64,000 nt of DNA from Neckera pumila (Eukaryota > Streptophyta > Bryopsida > Hypnales > Neckeraceae): the NCBI GenBank assembly GCA_963969595.1, contig OZ018408.1, positions 27,404,108-27,468,107 on the forward strand. Direction: 5' to 3'. A program made the position numbers and the translations under genes. Below, piece after piece: positions 13,846 through 25,960 of the stretch (within the stretch, counting starts at the first letter, position 1; every line of letters begins with the position of its first letter). The notes beneath the pieces were generated by a model. The model searched no databases, had not been told where the DNA came from, and saw nothing but the letters and a program-made list of their open reading frames with translations.

Positions 13846-15290
13846 TAACTAGCAAGTTAACTCTATTTTCAAGAGGTTTTCAAAGTTTTGAGGAAGAGTA
13901 GATACTAAACCACCAAAGCTAGGATATATAAATTTTATTCAAAAGTAAAAAATAAAAATAAAAAATCAGTTAGAATATTAAAGTGAAGTTTTGAGAACAA
14001 AAGTCAATTTAAGTACTAAATACACTACACAAGGTATTTATTTTTTTGAAACAAGCCTTCATGCTAAATAAATAAATTAAATGACGAGAGCTAAATGATG
14101 TGAACATACAGTGAACAAAGTTGGCATACAAAATAATAGACGCAAACTATCATTTCACCATTTTACAGTACAAGCCTATAATCATTCGAGAAAAGACTGT
14201 TTTTTCCAACACCGTTATTGCAGGATTCACGAATTTTCTTGCAAAGCTCAGGATTAGCTCAAAATTTCCAAGGGCTGGTGCACGATGGGCTCTCAAAAAT
14301 TAAGCCGCACCACCAAAACTTCTGAATCGTAATCGATTCAAGCAAAGAAATACATCTATTTCAAACCCTCGTGTATGCCTTCGCAAGAACTCAAGTTTCG
14401 TTCTCTTGAGTTGCAAGTATTAGGGTTCAAAATTGATTTCACAGATCCAAAGCATCCAAAGATTTGATTACTTTGCGGAAGCTTTTGCACTCCTTCACAG
14501 ACACAAAGCGAACCATTGGAGAGTTCTCTTGAATGCGAATCCAACGAGCAACGAGCACACACAAAGACAAAGAGGTCAAACACTAGATACATGTTACACA
14601 GGTATTTTGACGCATAGCCCCACTTCTCGATCAAGAGATATAGAGCATGTAATCTATTGAACCTCAAAAAAGAATCCTCAAACAACATGAAACTCCATCA
14701 CAGCTTCCATAAATAAATCTTGTCAAATAGATCTGGGTAGCAAGGACGAAGGCCTTGCAAACCTAACACACACTGTATTTGACTCCACAACAAATAGGGG
14801 AACAATTCCTCCGCGTAGTCCACGGTATTTCCGTGAACGAAACAGTACATAAGACCATTTGCAGACATTCCCATCAAGTGAAGACAACTCCAACATTTAA
14901 AAAATGTACATAAACTTATTGCTCATCGAAAAAATGACTGAACATCTGCTAGTGAAATCCAATAATACAGCTAACGAAATCACATCTCTACCAATTAACT
15001 ATGTAAAGCCTAAGGATCTCCATTACCCAGCCATGCCTCTACAAACCAAGCTATATCTTCATTGCAGGCCCTCTGGGAAGAAAGGTCCAGCTCCAGGTGT
15101 ACTCAAAGCTAACTGACCAAGGAAGGGCTGCAAAGACAGGTGGTAAGACTCCCGTGATCTTCTAAACCTATCTCATAGACTTCACTAAAAGATCAAGGGA
15201 GAGAAGTGCAACCACAACTGCCTTACATATATAGCGAGGCATCTGACACACTTTGGTGTAAAGATGCTTGAGTCATCAGCAGCAATCCCA
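13846..15290. other. downstream flank of the TMEM230-like gene
   Basis: Low-complexity AT-rich DNA to 14.1 kb, then mixed sequence. The 15.1-15.29 kb part probably holds the 3' untranslated region of the TMEM230-like gene. No other gene seen. Confidence 0.4.
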
Positions 15291-15294
15291 GGAA

Positions 15295-15672
15295 CTAGTA
15301 ATCGGGGATTTGCGCAAAATTGTAGCCCTTCGCCCCACGCCACGAGTAATATGCGATGCGTGTTTCGTAAAAGCCTGGAAGGAATAACAGCATCCCCAGA
15401 ACCAGAAACCCGTAAACCTGTTCCGTGTCGCCTGGCATGTGTTCCGTGTAGAGGAAATGCGAGATGATGAGCATGATGGTACCGAGGGTTAACAAAAAGA
15501 GAGCCAAGGCAACTGATTTCCACGGGACCTCCACGGGAATCTCGAATCGGTAGCGCAGATCATCTTGCGCAGTGCTGCGCGGGAAGTAGGGCACCTCTTC
15601 TAACTCTTCTCCTTCTTGCTCGTCCAGCTCTGTGGAGAGTTTGGAATATCGCACGTATGGTCTCTCCGCCAT
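15295..15672 (-). CDS. TMEM230-like two-helix membrane protein
   Basis: Single-exon ORF of 125 residues with an ATG at 15672. The N-terminal ~50 residues are hydrophilic and acidic (DEQEGEELEEVPYFPR). A first membrane helix lies at about residues 53-76 and a second at about 85-103. The C-terminus PGFYETRIAYYSWRGAKGYN followed by FAQIPDY is the diagnostic signature of the TMEM230/TMEM134 family. Length is normal for the family. Animal TMEM230 acts on secretory and synaptic vesicles and in endosome traffic; a membrane-trafficking role here is inference. AAACCCTA telo-box motifs lie 5 and 165 bp upstream of the ATG, as is common for housekeeping plant genes. No close neighbour is transcribed with it. 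Confidence 0.9.
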   Translation of the reverse strand: MAERPYVRYSKLSTELDEQEGEELEEVPYFPRSTAQDDLRYRFEIPVEVPWKSVALALFLLTLGTIMLIISHFLYTEHMPGDTEQVYGFLVLGMLLFLPGFYETRIAYYSWRGAKGYNFAQIPDY

Positions 15673-15676
15673 CTCA

Positions 15677-15684
15677 AAACCCTA
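15677..15684. promoter_or_regulatory. telo-box (AAACCCTA) in the TMEM230 5' leader
   Basis: The octamer AAACCCTA sits just upstream of the TMEM230-like start codon, and a second copy occurs at 15837-15844. Telo-boxes are frequent near the transcription start of plant housekeeping and translation genes. Function here is inferred from position only. Confidence 0.4.
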
Positions 15685-15849
15685 AAAACTCACAACTCTG
15701 TAATTGAACGCTCACTTCGCCTACAGTAAGTTATGTCCTTACTCACCTCCTAGAAAGCAAAATGCATTCAGTAAATTTCAGTAAAAATTTGATAAACAAC
15801 AATCCTACAAAATAGAAACAAACCACCTTCAACCTGAAACCCTAAGTTC

Positions 15850-17560
15850 CCCCAATCGTAGACAACTCGCAATCAAAAGAAAATGCCGACTGCAAAATTC
15901 ACTGCATCAGGTGGCATCAGAACGTGAACGATCCCTGGCACCTCAATCCCGACTTACAAAGACCTCGAGAGTTAACTTAACCCTGAGTCTGCACAATAAT
16001 GTAGGTAATCCCCATTCCCCAGGTCTTCGTCTGAAAAAGAAGAGCAGGAAAAACAAAGCTACAAGAAAATCTAGCGCCTCGAAACTCTGGAATTCTGGAG
16101 GGTCAATGAGCAGTGTAGTGTATAGAAATCTTAAGTTATCAAGGCAGAGACATTGCCACAACAAAGATGAGCGTTCCGAAAACAAGAACATTATGCAGAG
16201 AGGCACAGTGTATGAAGGAAGGCATACTGCAGGTAGGCAGGCGCGGGCAGTCAATTATCTACTGTAATGACGAAGATATGGGTTCCCCTCTTTAATATCA
16301 CCATCTCTAGTGTCACATCCTCTGTTCTCACTGAATATTGCATCCTCAATTCCATGTGCCTGAAGCCTGCAAAGGTCTAAGACAGTTATTAGAGTTATCA
16401 GAGTTGGTTATTTTTGCAGGACCCTAAAACCAGCAGGGTGAAAATGCAGGAATTCTACCGCCGGGGAAAACACAGGAATTTTAATTTTATTTTATTTTAT
16501 TATTTTTTTGAAACCGGGAGTAGAATTTTTTATTTATCACACGTGAAAATTTTGATTTCATATTTGCAACCAGAGGCCCTAGTTAGATGGGGGTATGAAG
16601 AACATAGGACTTACACAGCACAAAATAAGGGGCTTGTTTTATTACATTTACCTTGCAATTCCTACATTTTCACCCTGTTGGTCCCACTTCGTGCGACCGA
16701 TTTAACATCTTGTGTTATTTGTTTGTTGACATTGGCAATCAAGACTATTGTTGATAATTTGCATTTTAGGTGGGTACCCAAAATTGCCCCTTGTCTAAAA
16801 CCACCATCACATCTCCAAAGTCAATGTGTACCAAAAATATTGTAATCCTTCATAACTTTTGGATAGGTATTCAAATGTCACACTATTTTGTGCATTAGAA
16901 CTTGCAAACAAGAAAATATAATTTTTTTTGCCAATGTAATAATAGAAATTGTTCACAACACCCAAAAGTGGCACTTTGAGGGTGCCTATCTAAAGGGAGA
17001 AACAAGAGAGTGAACAGGATTGCCCTTGTTGTCAAAGTAATCTCAAGTGTGATGATTTTTCACAATGTGATGTTGTCAGTTCTTTAATAGAGACCCACAA
17101 TCAAAGTATAAATCTAATTTGGATGTATTATATACCGTTGGAAAATCCTCAACAATACCTTTCCAAGAATACATTGTAAGCCCAATTTGGAGTTAACCTG
17201 CACTTTTGGGTACTAAGAATATCAAGTTGCAAAATAGTGGTGACCGTCTATTGTGAGTCAAGGTGAACTATCAACTTCAGCCAATAAAGACTCCTTGATT
17301 TGCATGTCCCTTCCATTTTGCACATTTTAATTATATATAAAATTTAAGAAAAGAAACTTAAATTTTGAGTTGAAAATAAAGTTTTAAATTCCTTCATCTA
17401 TGGATGAAGGAATTATTAGTCCTAAATTTTGAAAGCAAGTATGAATTTTTTTATTGTATTTATCAATTTAAGTGACATATGACAAGCCATTAAAAAAAAC
17501 ATTCTATTTGGTAGGTTCTCTAGTTTTAAAAATAACCAAGTTATAATTACAAACAGTAAT
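15850..17560. other. intergenic, promoter side of the TMEM230-like gene
   Basis: No coding text recognised. The ORFs at 15911-16267 (both strands) and 16414-16845 overlap AT-rich and mixed sequence and show no domain. Confidence 0.4.
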
Positions 17561-17571
17561 TAATACTTTAA

Positions 17572-18490
17572 CCCCTAAAGTCCCATTGTCCGCTCGGAGG
17601 ACCAAATGGGTTTTGGGCAGGCTACTATGACTTCAATATTCATCATTATTTTATGAAACTTTTTTTGAAGATAGAAAAACACATTAGCTTTATGGGAATA
17701 TAATTTTTATTCCAATCGGAGCCCGGGAGCAAAAGTTATGGCACAAAAGGTCCTTTTTTTTGGTGCGGCAGGTAGAAATCTTTTCACACAAATTTTTATT
17801 TTTTTATTTTTAAAAATTATTTTCCCATAGATTGTATTTTTATCTATGTGGGAAGATTTGATTCATTCCATTTGGGTTTGTTATGTGAAAGTTATGGACA
17901 ATTTTATTTTTCGGGCAGTTAAAGCATCTTTTTGAAAAAATAACTTGTAGGATTCATTTCTGAATGCAATTTTCACAATTTTTCACAATTTTCTTTTTGA
18001 CAAAGCTAAACTTGCTTGCTAGAACAATCTCACCAATTATAGTGCTTTAATCCCATCTTAGAGCTATTGACGATTTAGTTTTTCTTTCAATCTCGGACCT
18101 ACTTTTACTTAACAATTTTTTAAAGAATGAAAATCAAGTGTATTTTTTTGGAATCTTTTTTTCTAGATTTTCAACTCAATTATTCAACATAAAAAAAATT
18201 AAATTCAAAGTCTGTAGTGCAAATTCTTTTTACAAATGGTGGTCAAATTCATTTGAAATTACAAGTCAATGTTCAAAAAATCAAAATTTTCCAACTTTGA
18301 ATGCTAATATCTTCTAATCTGTATGGTCAAACTTTATGAAATTCTTACCACATGATCTGAGATAAGTTAAATACAAGATCCTACGGTTAGATTCTAAGAA
18401 AACATATTTTTCTCTTTTCTTAGATGAAAGTAGCAAAACTGGCAATTTTGAGTCGTTTTTGACAAAGAAATGGCCTTGGGACTTTAGGGG
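17572..18490. mobile_element. TTAA-flanked non-autonomous element, copy 1 (919 bp)
   Basis: Starts TTAA|CCCCTAAAG and ends CTTTAGGGG|TTAA. The interior has no long ORF and is shared with copies 2 and 3, for example the segment with 'gatcctacggttag' near 18.38 kb and the 'ggcaattttgagtcg' end. Size matches the other full copies (924 and 926 bp). TTAA duplication and C-rich termini are piggyBac-like traits. Confidence 0.75.
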
Positions 18491-18761
18491 TTAATACAAT
18501 ATCCAAAAGAAATAAGCAATGTTTTATAAATCTCATATTTGGCAATGAAGTGGTAAGGTGTAAAAATTGTGAAACTATTAGTTTATAACTGCATTTTTGT
18601 AATATCTGTAGCTTGAAAAATCCCTTATCTAGATAATTTTAGATATTTACCTTACTGTCTAGTTCTTAGCTCAAAATTTGTAGGTGCAACCTCAAAATGT
18701 TTACTGCATCTAAATGTGACCCATCTCGAAACCGACCCTACAAACATACAACCCCCATTCA

Positions 18762-18962
18762 TAAGAGCCTTGGGGTAATTTTGGATTTACCTATTTTTCT
18801 GGAAATTCTGAAATTTTTTCCACACATTTTCATACTAGCTAGGTATAAAATCCTATAGTTAGATGTGCAAAAAAATCAATTTTTAAATTTTTTTACTCTT
18901 TACTCTAGAGATGGCAATTTTGAGAGTTTTTTGGCAGAGAAAAGGCCTTGATCCTTTAGGGG
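18762..18962. mobile_element. TTAA-family element, right-end fragment
   Basis: Only the last ~200 bp of the family survives: the 'gaaattttttccacacatttt' region through ATCCTTTAGGGG, followed by TTAA at 18963-18966. The left boundary is approximate. It lies 270 bp downstream of full copy 1. Confidence 0.6.
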
Positions 18963-18969
18963 TTAAGAC

Positions 18970-20390
18970 AATCTAGAATCTTCTTTTGACTTCCAACAAA
19001 AATTTAACTAAATTATTAATGGAAATAATATAGCAATAGTCATGAGATGTAAGATGCTCTCACTCAAAGTGAAAAGAGTCCATGTATAAGGGAAAGCATA
19101 ATCATCCAAAAAAATGAGATGGTCAAACTTCTTTGAGTCACACAAAGAAATATCTTTGTATATTCATGAGCCAATATTCAATAGTGTTTTAGGGACCACT
19201 AATAATAAAAATAAATGCTCCTATAATCAACACTTCTAAATATTGAGCATATGTACTATTACAAAATATAATTTGCTTTTATTAGATCTCATTGACAAGT
19301 GAAAGATGACTCGTAATCAATCTTATATATGTTCAATTGTTTACTAAACATTATAAAACTCCAAGGCTTGGGACTCTTTGCTTTCCATGAATCAAGGCTA
19401 CACTTTGTATAAAACATCTTGAATGCAAGTGTGCCCATGCGGCACTATTGGCCTTTGTTTGTAACACAAGTATATTTTTGTTATAGTGATAGGTAGGAGG
19501 TCTATAAATCACTCATGCTCAAAAAACGCCCTTTAATGTAAAATGAGGTACATTTTGCTTTCTCATTGCAACCAAAAATGTACCAATTAGTGTACAATTC
19601 AAGAGGTGGACGCTTCTAATGACCGTTGCGTTTCAACTTTAAAAAAAATTCATAACTAATTTCATAAAACTCCAAAAAAAATACGAAACAACTTGGTGTT
19701 TGATGCCAATTCCATTTCTCTTTAGAGGTAAATTTATTGGAAAGTATTTCAAAGAGTTTCACCTCCCCAAATGAATTAATTTTCAGCTCTTTGTGGAGCT
19801 CCTTTCTTACTCTATCAAGTTAGAAGGACCCCTACCTACCTTGTGCCTTCCCATTGCAGAGTGTGGTGTATTTGGTCAAATCCAGTGGAACATTTGACAG
19901 CATAATTACCGGTAAGGTACGCGGCAATCAACTCTCGTGCCCTGTGAAGGAAACGTCTGGTCAGTTGTCCTGTCCACATGTGCAATTATTTATTTACTCA
20001 GGGGAGGATGGTGCAGTACAGTACAGTAATGGGGTAAGCCTCATGCAGATATTTTCTGACTGACACGGCCACCTGCTGTGGAGTGGATAACGTTGTGGGT
20101 ATTGTCTTTATTTTTGTCAAAGAATCACAAATTCCCCAATCCAGTCAAATGCCTCACGGCTCTGACTCTGGGCTCAGGCTCTGCTCCTATCTGGCTGTCA
20201 GAAATTTACTTCTTCTTGGCCCAAAACTTTTATTTTTATTTTTATTTTTATTTTTATTTTTATTTGGCACCAATGAAACGGAATTTCATGATTGCAAAGA
20301 GAAAAATACATACCGGCTAGCCACAGGTGGCCTGGCAGGGAGAGCCTAGAACTTTTATCAATGTTTGGGGAGAACTGCAGGCAGCCTTCC
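18970..20390. other. intergenic DNA with simple repeats
   Basis: AT-rich to 19.8 kb, then more mixed sequence with the TTTTTA repeat. Nothing with gene structure. Confidence 0.4.
20228..20264. repeat. (TTTTTA)n simple repeat
   Basis: About six units of TTTTTA. The ORFs through it (FYFYFYF, KIKIKIK) are repeat artefacts. Confidence 0.9.
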
Positions 20391-20396
20391 CGCTTA

Positions 20397-21317
20397 GTAA
20401 AGTCGGGTATTGTAATCTTACAACCAGTCGATTTGAAGCATTCAAAGATTTTTGCATAGCATAGAAAAAAAATTGAAGTTTTCATCTTGCATAATTATCA
20501 CGCAATCCTCACGCAATCCTCACGCAATCCTCACGCAATCCTCACGCAATCCTCACGCAATCCTCATGCAATCCCAATCAAGCATACAAAATTTCAGTTT
20601 CAAAAATGCAAAATTCCATTTTTGGTGAATTTCTACAGTTAATTTTCATGGTTTTACATTAAAATTTTATTGAGAACAATTGATGATGAATTTCATTAAT
20701 CCAATTGCATAGATATGTAGGGAACATCCATACGCACATCTTTCATATTAAAAAACATCCCATTAACTAACAAGAATATGAGCTAGGACGAGTTAAATGG
20801 GAAGCTTCATATGACCAAAATCTATGAAATAGATATATTTATATTTTAACAAGACTTTGGCAAAGTGATTATAACATCATGCTAAAATGTACAAAATTAA
20901 TTATAGTGTAAGGGTCAAATAGCGAAAACTCATTAAAATATAAAGATATCTATTTCACAAATTCTTGTATTATGATGCTTCACATTTAACTCTTCCTAGC
21001 TCATATTCTTATTACTTAATGGGGTGTTTTTTAATATGAAAGATGTGCGTATAGATGTTCCCTACATATCTATGCAATTGAATTAGAAATATGTCATTGA
21101 TTGTTTTCAATAAGATATTATGTAAAACCATGAAAATCAACTTCAAAAATTCACCAAAAATGAAATTTTGCTTTTTTGAAACCAAAATTTTGTATGCTTG
21201 ATTGGGATTGCGTGAGGATTATGCTCACCAAAATATACCAATTATATTGCACATTGTACAAAAAATTGTGAATGGGTCAAATTGTCCGATTGTAAGATTA
21301 TAGTACCTGACTGTACA
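20397..21317. mobile_element. foldback element A, copy 1
   Basis: Arms of roughly 400 bp pair across the unit. GTCGGGTATTGTAATCTTAC on the left mirrors GTAAGATTATAGTACCTGAC on the right, and 'catagatatgtagggaacatc' mirrors 'gatgttccctacatatctatg'. An 11-bp tandem array sits in the left arm. No ORF. Ends are approximate and no target duplication was identified. A second copy lies at 42.2-44.1 kb. Confidence 0.75.
20499..20575. repeat. 11-bp tandem repeat, 7 copies
   Basis: Unit CACGCAATCCT repeated seven times without spacing, the last with one change (CATGCAATCCC). It is an expansion of a single unit of element A: the right arm and copy 2 carry one such unit. Replication slippage explains it. 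Confidence 0.9.
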
Positions 21318-21370
21318 ATGTGCAATCTTCAATCAAGTTTGCAATGGAGTTGCTCTTAAGTTCATTATTA

Positions 21371-21786
21371 GAGCATCGCCACCGTGGCTTGGCCTCCCTA
21401 GCCGAGATGCCATAGGCTGGGTCTAGAAGCCAAACATCCCTCCACTATGGCACAGCAAACAACTATTGAAGCATTGGGCTCCTCAAAGGTGACTCAATTT
21501 GCTTCAGGATCCGGTGCATGGTCAATTTTCAACAGTGCCCGGAATTGTTAGCTTATTGTAGACTTTTTCATATTTGTTGCATGGAATCACTGTTCAAAGC
21601 CCCTCGAGCTTGTCAAATGAATGGTCTAGCTGCAATTCAATTAAAACTTTAATAAAAAACAAAGTAGCCGGCCACTTCGGCCGGCCCACGCTGGGGACTT
21701 GGAGACCTTCCGTGCTTGGGCTCTAGGCAGTGCCCAAGAAGCGTCGTTTCTTTTGGAGATTTGACCGTCCTATGGTGGCAATGCTC
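21371..21786. mobile_element. GC-rich inverted-repeat MITE E, copy 1
   Basis: GAGCATCGCCACC on the left and GGTGGCAATGCTC on the right, flanked by TA on both sides (TATTA|GAGC and GCTC|TAA). 416 bp, noncoding, richer in GC than its surroundings. Resembles the widespread plant 'GAGCATCTCCA'-ended MITEs (recalled). Confidence 0.65.
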
Positions 21787-21789
21787 TAA

Positions 21790-24150
21790 ACATGGGCCTT
21801 TGGGGAAATCAATTGGTTGGAGTGTAAAAGTGGAGGATCAAAAACTAGACAAAAAATTGGTCGGACTGGTGACCAAACAATGAGCAAAAATAAAAGGTGG
21901 ATACATAGTTACCACTTTCATGAAATTGTTTGATTTTAGTCACTTTCTGTTCTGAATCCAAGCTAGGCTAATACCTAGAGTGGCAAGAATTGCTTTAGAG
22001 TTAGTCATAGCAACCAATCCTTGTTTTTTCGTCCGTATTTGCCCAATGTATTGAAATTTGAAATTTTGTTTCAAAATTGGCATATTTTTGGAAGAGGACG
22101 ATTGCAGATTTTGATAAGGAGAGAGAGGCAACTGGTACCCTTGGACCCTGTATAGAATAATTTTTGGCCGGCGATTGCAACAAGGCCCTTGGCCGCAGCA
22201 TCATCCTAGCAGCCACGGTGTAGGGTGGGGACGACGAAAATACTGTTGAATTCCTTGACAACATCCGTTATGGCATTGGTAACCCTAGTCAGGGTATTGG
22301 ATTTACCCCTCAAGAAGACGGTAGTGGTTCTGCAACAGCGGGGCCCCAATCCATTCAGAACTTGCTCCAGCCTCTTTCGTGCGGTTCATGACGCCTTCCC
22401 GGACGTTTCTTCGCCTCCGTGTTGTGCCGGGCAGTTTCAAGGCTTTAATGGGCAGTCGTACAAAAAACTCCAATCCTAGATGAAGTGGTGAAGTGGGTTG
22501 GTTTTAGGTCTGGTATATTGCATCGTCTTCAACAACAACATTACCATGCCACCGTCCTCGAAGAAGGTGTGACCGTGGTGTAGGATTCCGTCACCAACGC
22601 CAGTGTTTTCATCGCCAACAGGGAATGCTTCTCAGGCTCTGCATTGGAGAGATCATTTTCCTACACCATTGAGTGTTTGTAGATCGATATGAGGTTCATC
22701 GTTGCAATGCAAGTTGGTTTATTGGGCATGGGGCGAACTCTTGAATGAGAGTTGGACAAGATTGCAGGGCAAGTTGATACAACATCGGTGGGCTTACATT
22801 ACATTCTTTCTGGTGTGCAATCACTTTTCCTAAACCCATATATTCCTTACATTTATTTAAGTATTTTTGAATAGTGATAAATTTGATGTGCTAACTGGGG
22901 CTCTTGATGTTTCTTATTGCAAAGACATGTTTGGCTTTGATGAGGCATCCTGATTACTGCATCTCTGTTGTCACCTCGGTATGGCCCCAAGTTCTCTATT
23001 TTTTTTAGCACTGTTGATATGGAGCTTATTTCTCTCTTGGCATTAGCAACAATTCATTAGGGTTTAGGGTCATGAAGCTCCAGCCTCCCAATGTGCACAT
23101 AATTTTCAAATCCTGTGGATATGTCGGCCATGGTGTCTCGTTGCCTGTTGCTGCCACGCCCACTTTATGGGCCATACAAAATTACTGAGGAAGCATCTTC
23201 CCTTGACTTCATCCTGGTCATCCGCCAGTTGTCTCTCTTGTGTTGTCTCCTCAAAACCTCTCCATGTTCAATATTTGCAGCCACTACTTAAGGCTTTGAG
23301 TGTCACATGTCAATCTGGTGAGAGTAGGGAGAGGATGATGGGGTTGATGGCGAGGGTAGGGGTGGTGGCTTTCCTTTCATGGGCTTTGGTTTTCCCTTGT
23401 AATCTGCTCATGGCAATTGAAGAGGATTAGCTAAAGGATTTCAAGTACTACCACATTTGGGTCTCTCAGGATGGAGAGATGCACATTACTGAGTGCAAGA
23501 TGATGGGCTTGAACCTCACACCGTACGCATTGCTGCTGCAGTATGTGCGATTGGATTTTGGTGGAGAGACCATTGGGTTCATGCTCACGGAGCTGTCGGT
23601 GAGTTTCACACAAGGGCTTCACAGCCCTCCTGTAGTGCAATTTGTGGCCACTCTTGCCGGATCATGGTATGTGCACATCCCTTCCTGATTATGGGCGAGA
23701 GCTTTGTTATCAGGTTAAGTCAATCTAGAAATATTTGCTAATTCCATTACTCGTCTTCCTAAACAGTGCAACAAGATAGATGCAATCCTGCTTTGACTAC
23801 ATTACATACTGAGAGAACACAAGAAAAGACTCCAATTCACTATTGCAATTTCAAAAACCAGCTGCTATTAAGTGAAATTAGAAAAGAATACAAATGACTA
23901 AATATGTAAATGACAATGAACTTGATTGAGCATGTGAAACGTTTATGGTAGGATGCAATCTCCACTCTAATATTCTATTGATAAAAGCGTCTACTCTGCT
24001 GCGGTGCCATGACCAAAACCTGAGCTCTATGTTCCTCTACAATGTGTTTGAACTGCAATATCTGATACTGTAATCGACATTGACAAGTATCAAACGAGGC
24101 CCATTTGTCAATGCAAGCTAGTGAAGTAAAGAAATCCAGAACCTTCACCA
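21790..24150. other. GC-mixed region with short unrecognised open frames
   Basis: Plus-strand text at 22.23-22.48 and 23.17-23.70 kb has coding-like composition (for example FGGETIGFMLTELSVSFTQG) but with frame changes. I could not assign a family. It may be gene debris attached to the transposase region downstream. Confidence 0.3.
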
Positions 24151-24154
24151 GTTG

Positions 24155-25960
24155 TCATGCTTGGCACCGCCCTCCACCTCCTGCTTCCCACCACAAAGAC
24201 CATTCATAAACTTTGTCGCACGGTGCCAGTGCCTCTTCAACGTAACCAAAAACAATTAACCATCTTGAGACACCACCGTGTACAATGCTTGCACAAAATG
24301 CAGTTGGCATTTGTCCACTTCCTCCATTCAGACCCTGAAATACTCGATCATTGTAACATCGGTCCACTGTAGCGCTTCCACGCACTTTGCAGTCACTCCA
24401 AGATGGAATGTGTATTTTTCCTCACCAGATGGATATCGACCTTTTCCAAGTTCGTAAGCTTGGTCCCTAATATCGTTAATTGTTGTAGGCAGAGTGGCAC
24501 CTGTAAGATTGAGAGGTGTACTGGGAGGCCTTGGGCTTCGTTGTCTGACACTGCTGGTTCCCCTGTGCGGTCGGGTACTGCCGAGAGCCTAGTGTACACA
24601 CCATAACGCGCATTGTCAAAGGGCAACACTCTGGGCGGTTTTACCCGTCCTTGTTGTTGCTCGTATGCCTAGAACGCTGCCTCAAGAATGTGGCTTGGAA
24701 TATCACGCCCATTTTCACTTATCTTCTGCAAACGGTGGTTGTTCCATGCAGAAATGTGGCGGTGAACATCGTCCTGGATCAGAGGTAGGAAGACAAGGTG
24801 TAGGGAGTTCATGGGCTACGCGTTGTTCAAGTCAAGCAGGTTCTCATTGCACATCAAAGTGAACAACGAGTGATAGAACCACGTTGTCTTCTTCCATACC
24901 TGACAATCCTCTAAGATCACAACAAAAGCACGGCAAACACCGTCAGTTTAACCACGCAAGATGGATAGGAGTTCTGGGCCTAACCGCCATGAAACAATTT
25001 CAAGGCATCGGTGTTTACCTGGTTGTGCACGGACAACCCAGTTAAGAAAGGCTTTATTACATCTGGGCGTGCTCGCTCTTGCTCTCGGCGGACCAAACTG
25101 TGCTTTGCTGCATAGTCAGACCGGAAATGTATGGGGTGTCTGTATACATCAACAACCGTCTTGTATCCCTTGAAAATTGTTGTCGCAAGTTTATCTGTAG
25201 CCACCATGCACCATAACACAAAGTGCGACGCCCCATCAATTCCACCATGGATTCTGAATTTCCACTTTGCCAACTTGTCATATGCTACATGACGGGAACA
25301 AACATGGTCCATGGCAACCACATGGGCCACTACACTTTATGGTGCAGCCTCTTTCAAATAGTACTTACTAAAGGCGGGGCAAAATAGAAGGGCCTCAATC
25401 AATATATTAAATTCACAAGCAAAAGAATCATGGTGCATGCACTCACAGTCCATGTGCCATAGAACCATGGGTTCTAGGACGTCATATTGCCCTTGAAAGA
25501 GGGCTCGCACTTCCCTTTGACGCATGTGGCCTGGTTGCAGGGTGTGCAACACATCTTGCACCTGTTGGCGGGGTATACAAAGCCCCAACTCCCTCCGCAC
25601 CAACGACTAGGCATGTCGGATTCTCTAATTGCACCCTGCACGATTCAGTGGCACGACTGACAATATTGCGTTCTGTCACTCCTGCGGTGTAAAGGTGTCA
25701 TAAACTCTACCCCAACCTAAATCGTATAAGCAGCGCGCAAGAACCTTCCTCGATAATCCAAGAGCCATCGCTATTGTGGACAAGTGATCCCCGTGATTTA
25801 GAAGTTCTTCTACGTGGTCCACCAATTCGTGCTCCGATATTGGAGTTGTAATTTGTCCATCCGTGTCATTCCCGTCACCATCATGTTCCGCAACTTTGTA
25901 GTCTACCTCAAAAACGCCGTCCTTGTCAACATCGACCGAGTCCCTATCGGAGTCATCCAT
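24155..25960 (-). pseudogene. decayed integrase-core (DDE) transposase
   Basis: Minus-strand coding relic in several frames. An acidic N-terminus leads into a helix-turn-helix-like stretch (HLSTIAMALGLSRKVLARCL). Then come PRQQVQDVLHTLQPGHMRQR and LWHMDCECMHH, the position of the first catalytic Asp. IHGGIDGASHFVLWCMVAT and FRSDYAAKHSLV hold the second Asp, and the core ends GLSVHNQ. After a break, FYHSLFTLMCNENLLDLNNA and LIQDDVHRHISAWNNHRLQK match the C-terminal part of the same family. This domain order is that of the eukaryotic 'integrase core domain' transposase-like proteins (family recalled). The IERLW block with the catalytic Glu is not recoverable, and there are frameshifts and stops (for example after LDLNNA). 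The element is dead here. Its termini were not found. Confidence 0.75.

Noticed and set aside
17568..18494. PIF/Harbinger (TTA/TAA) assignment for the 920-bp family
   Set aside because: The ends are symmetric only if the full TTAA lies outside CCCC...GGGG, and the nested copy shows four duplicated bases.
20078..20349. overlapping ORFs with FYFYFYF or FLFLFLF tracts
   Set aside because: Produced by the TTTTTA simple repeat.
20499..20575. CRISPR-like array
   Set aside because: The 11-bp units are directly adjacent, with no spacers, in a eukaryotic transposon arm.
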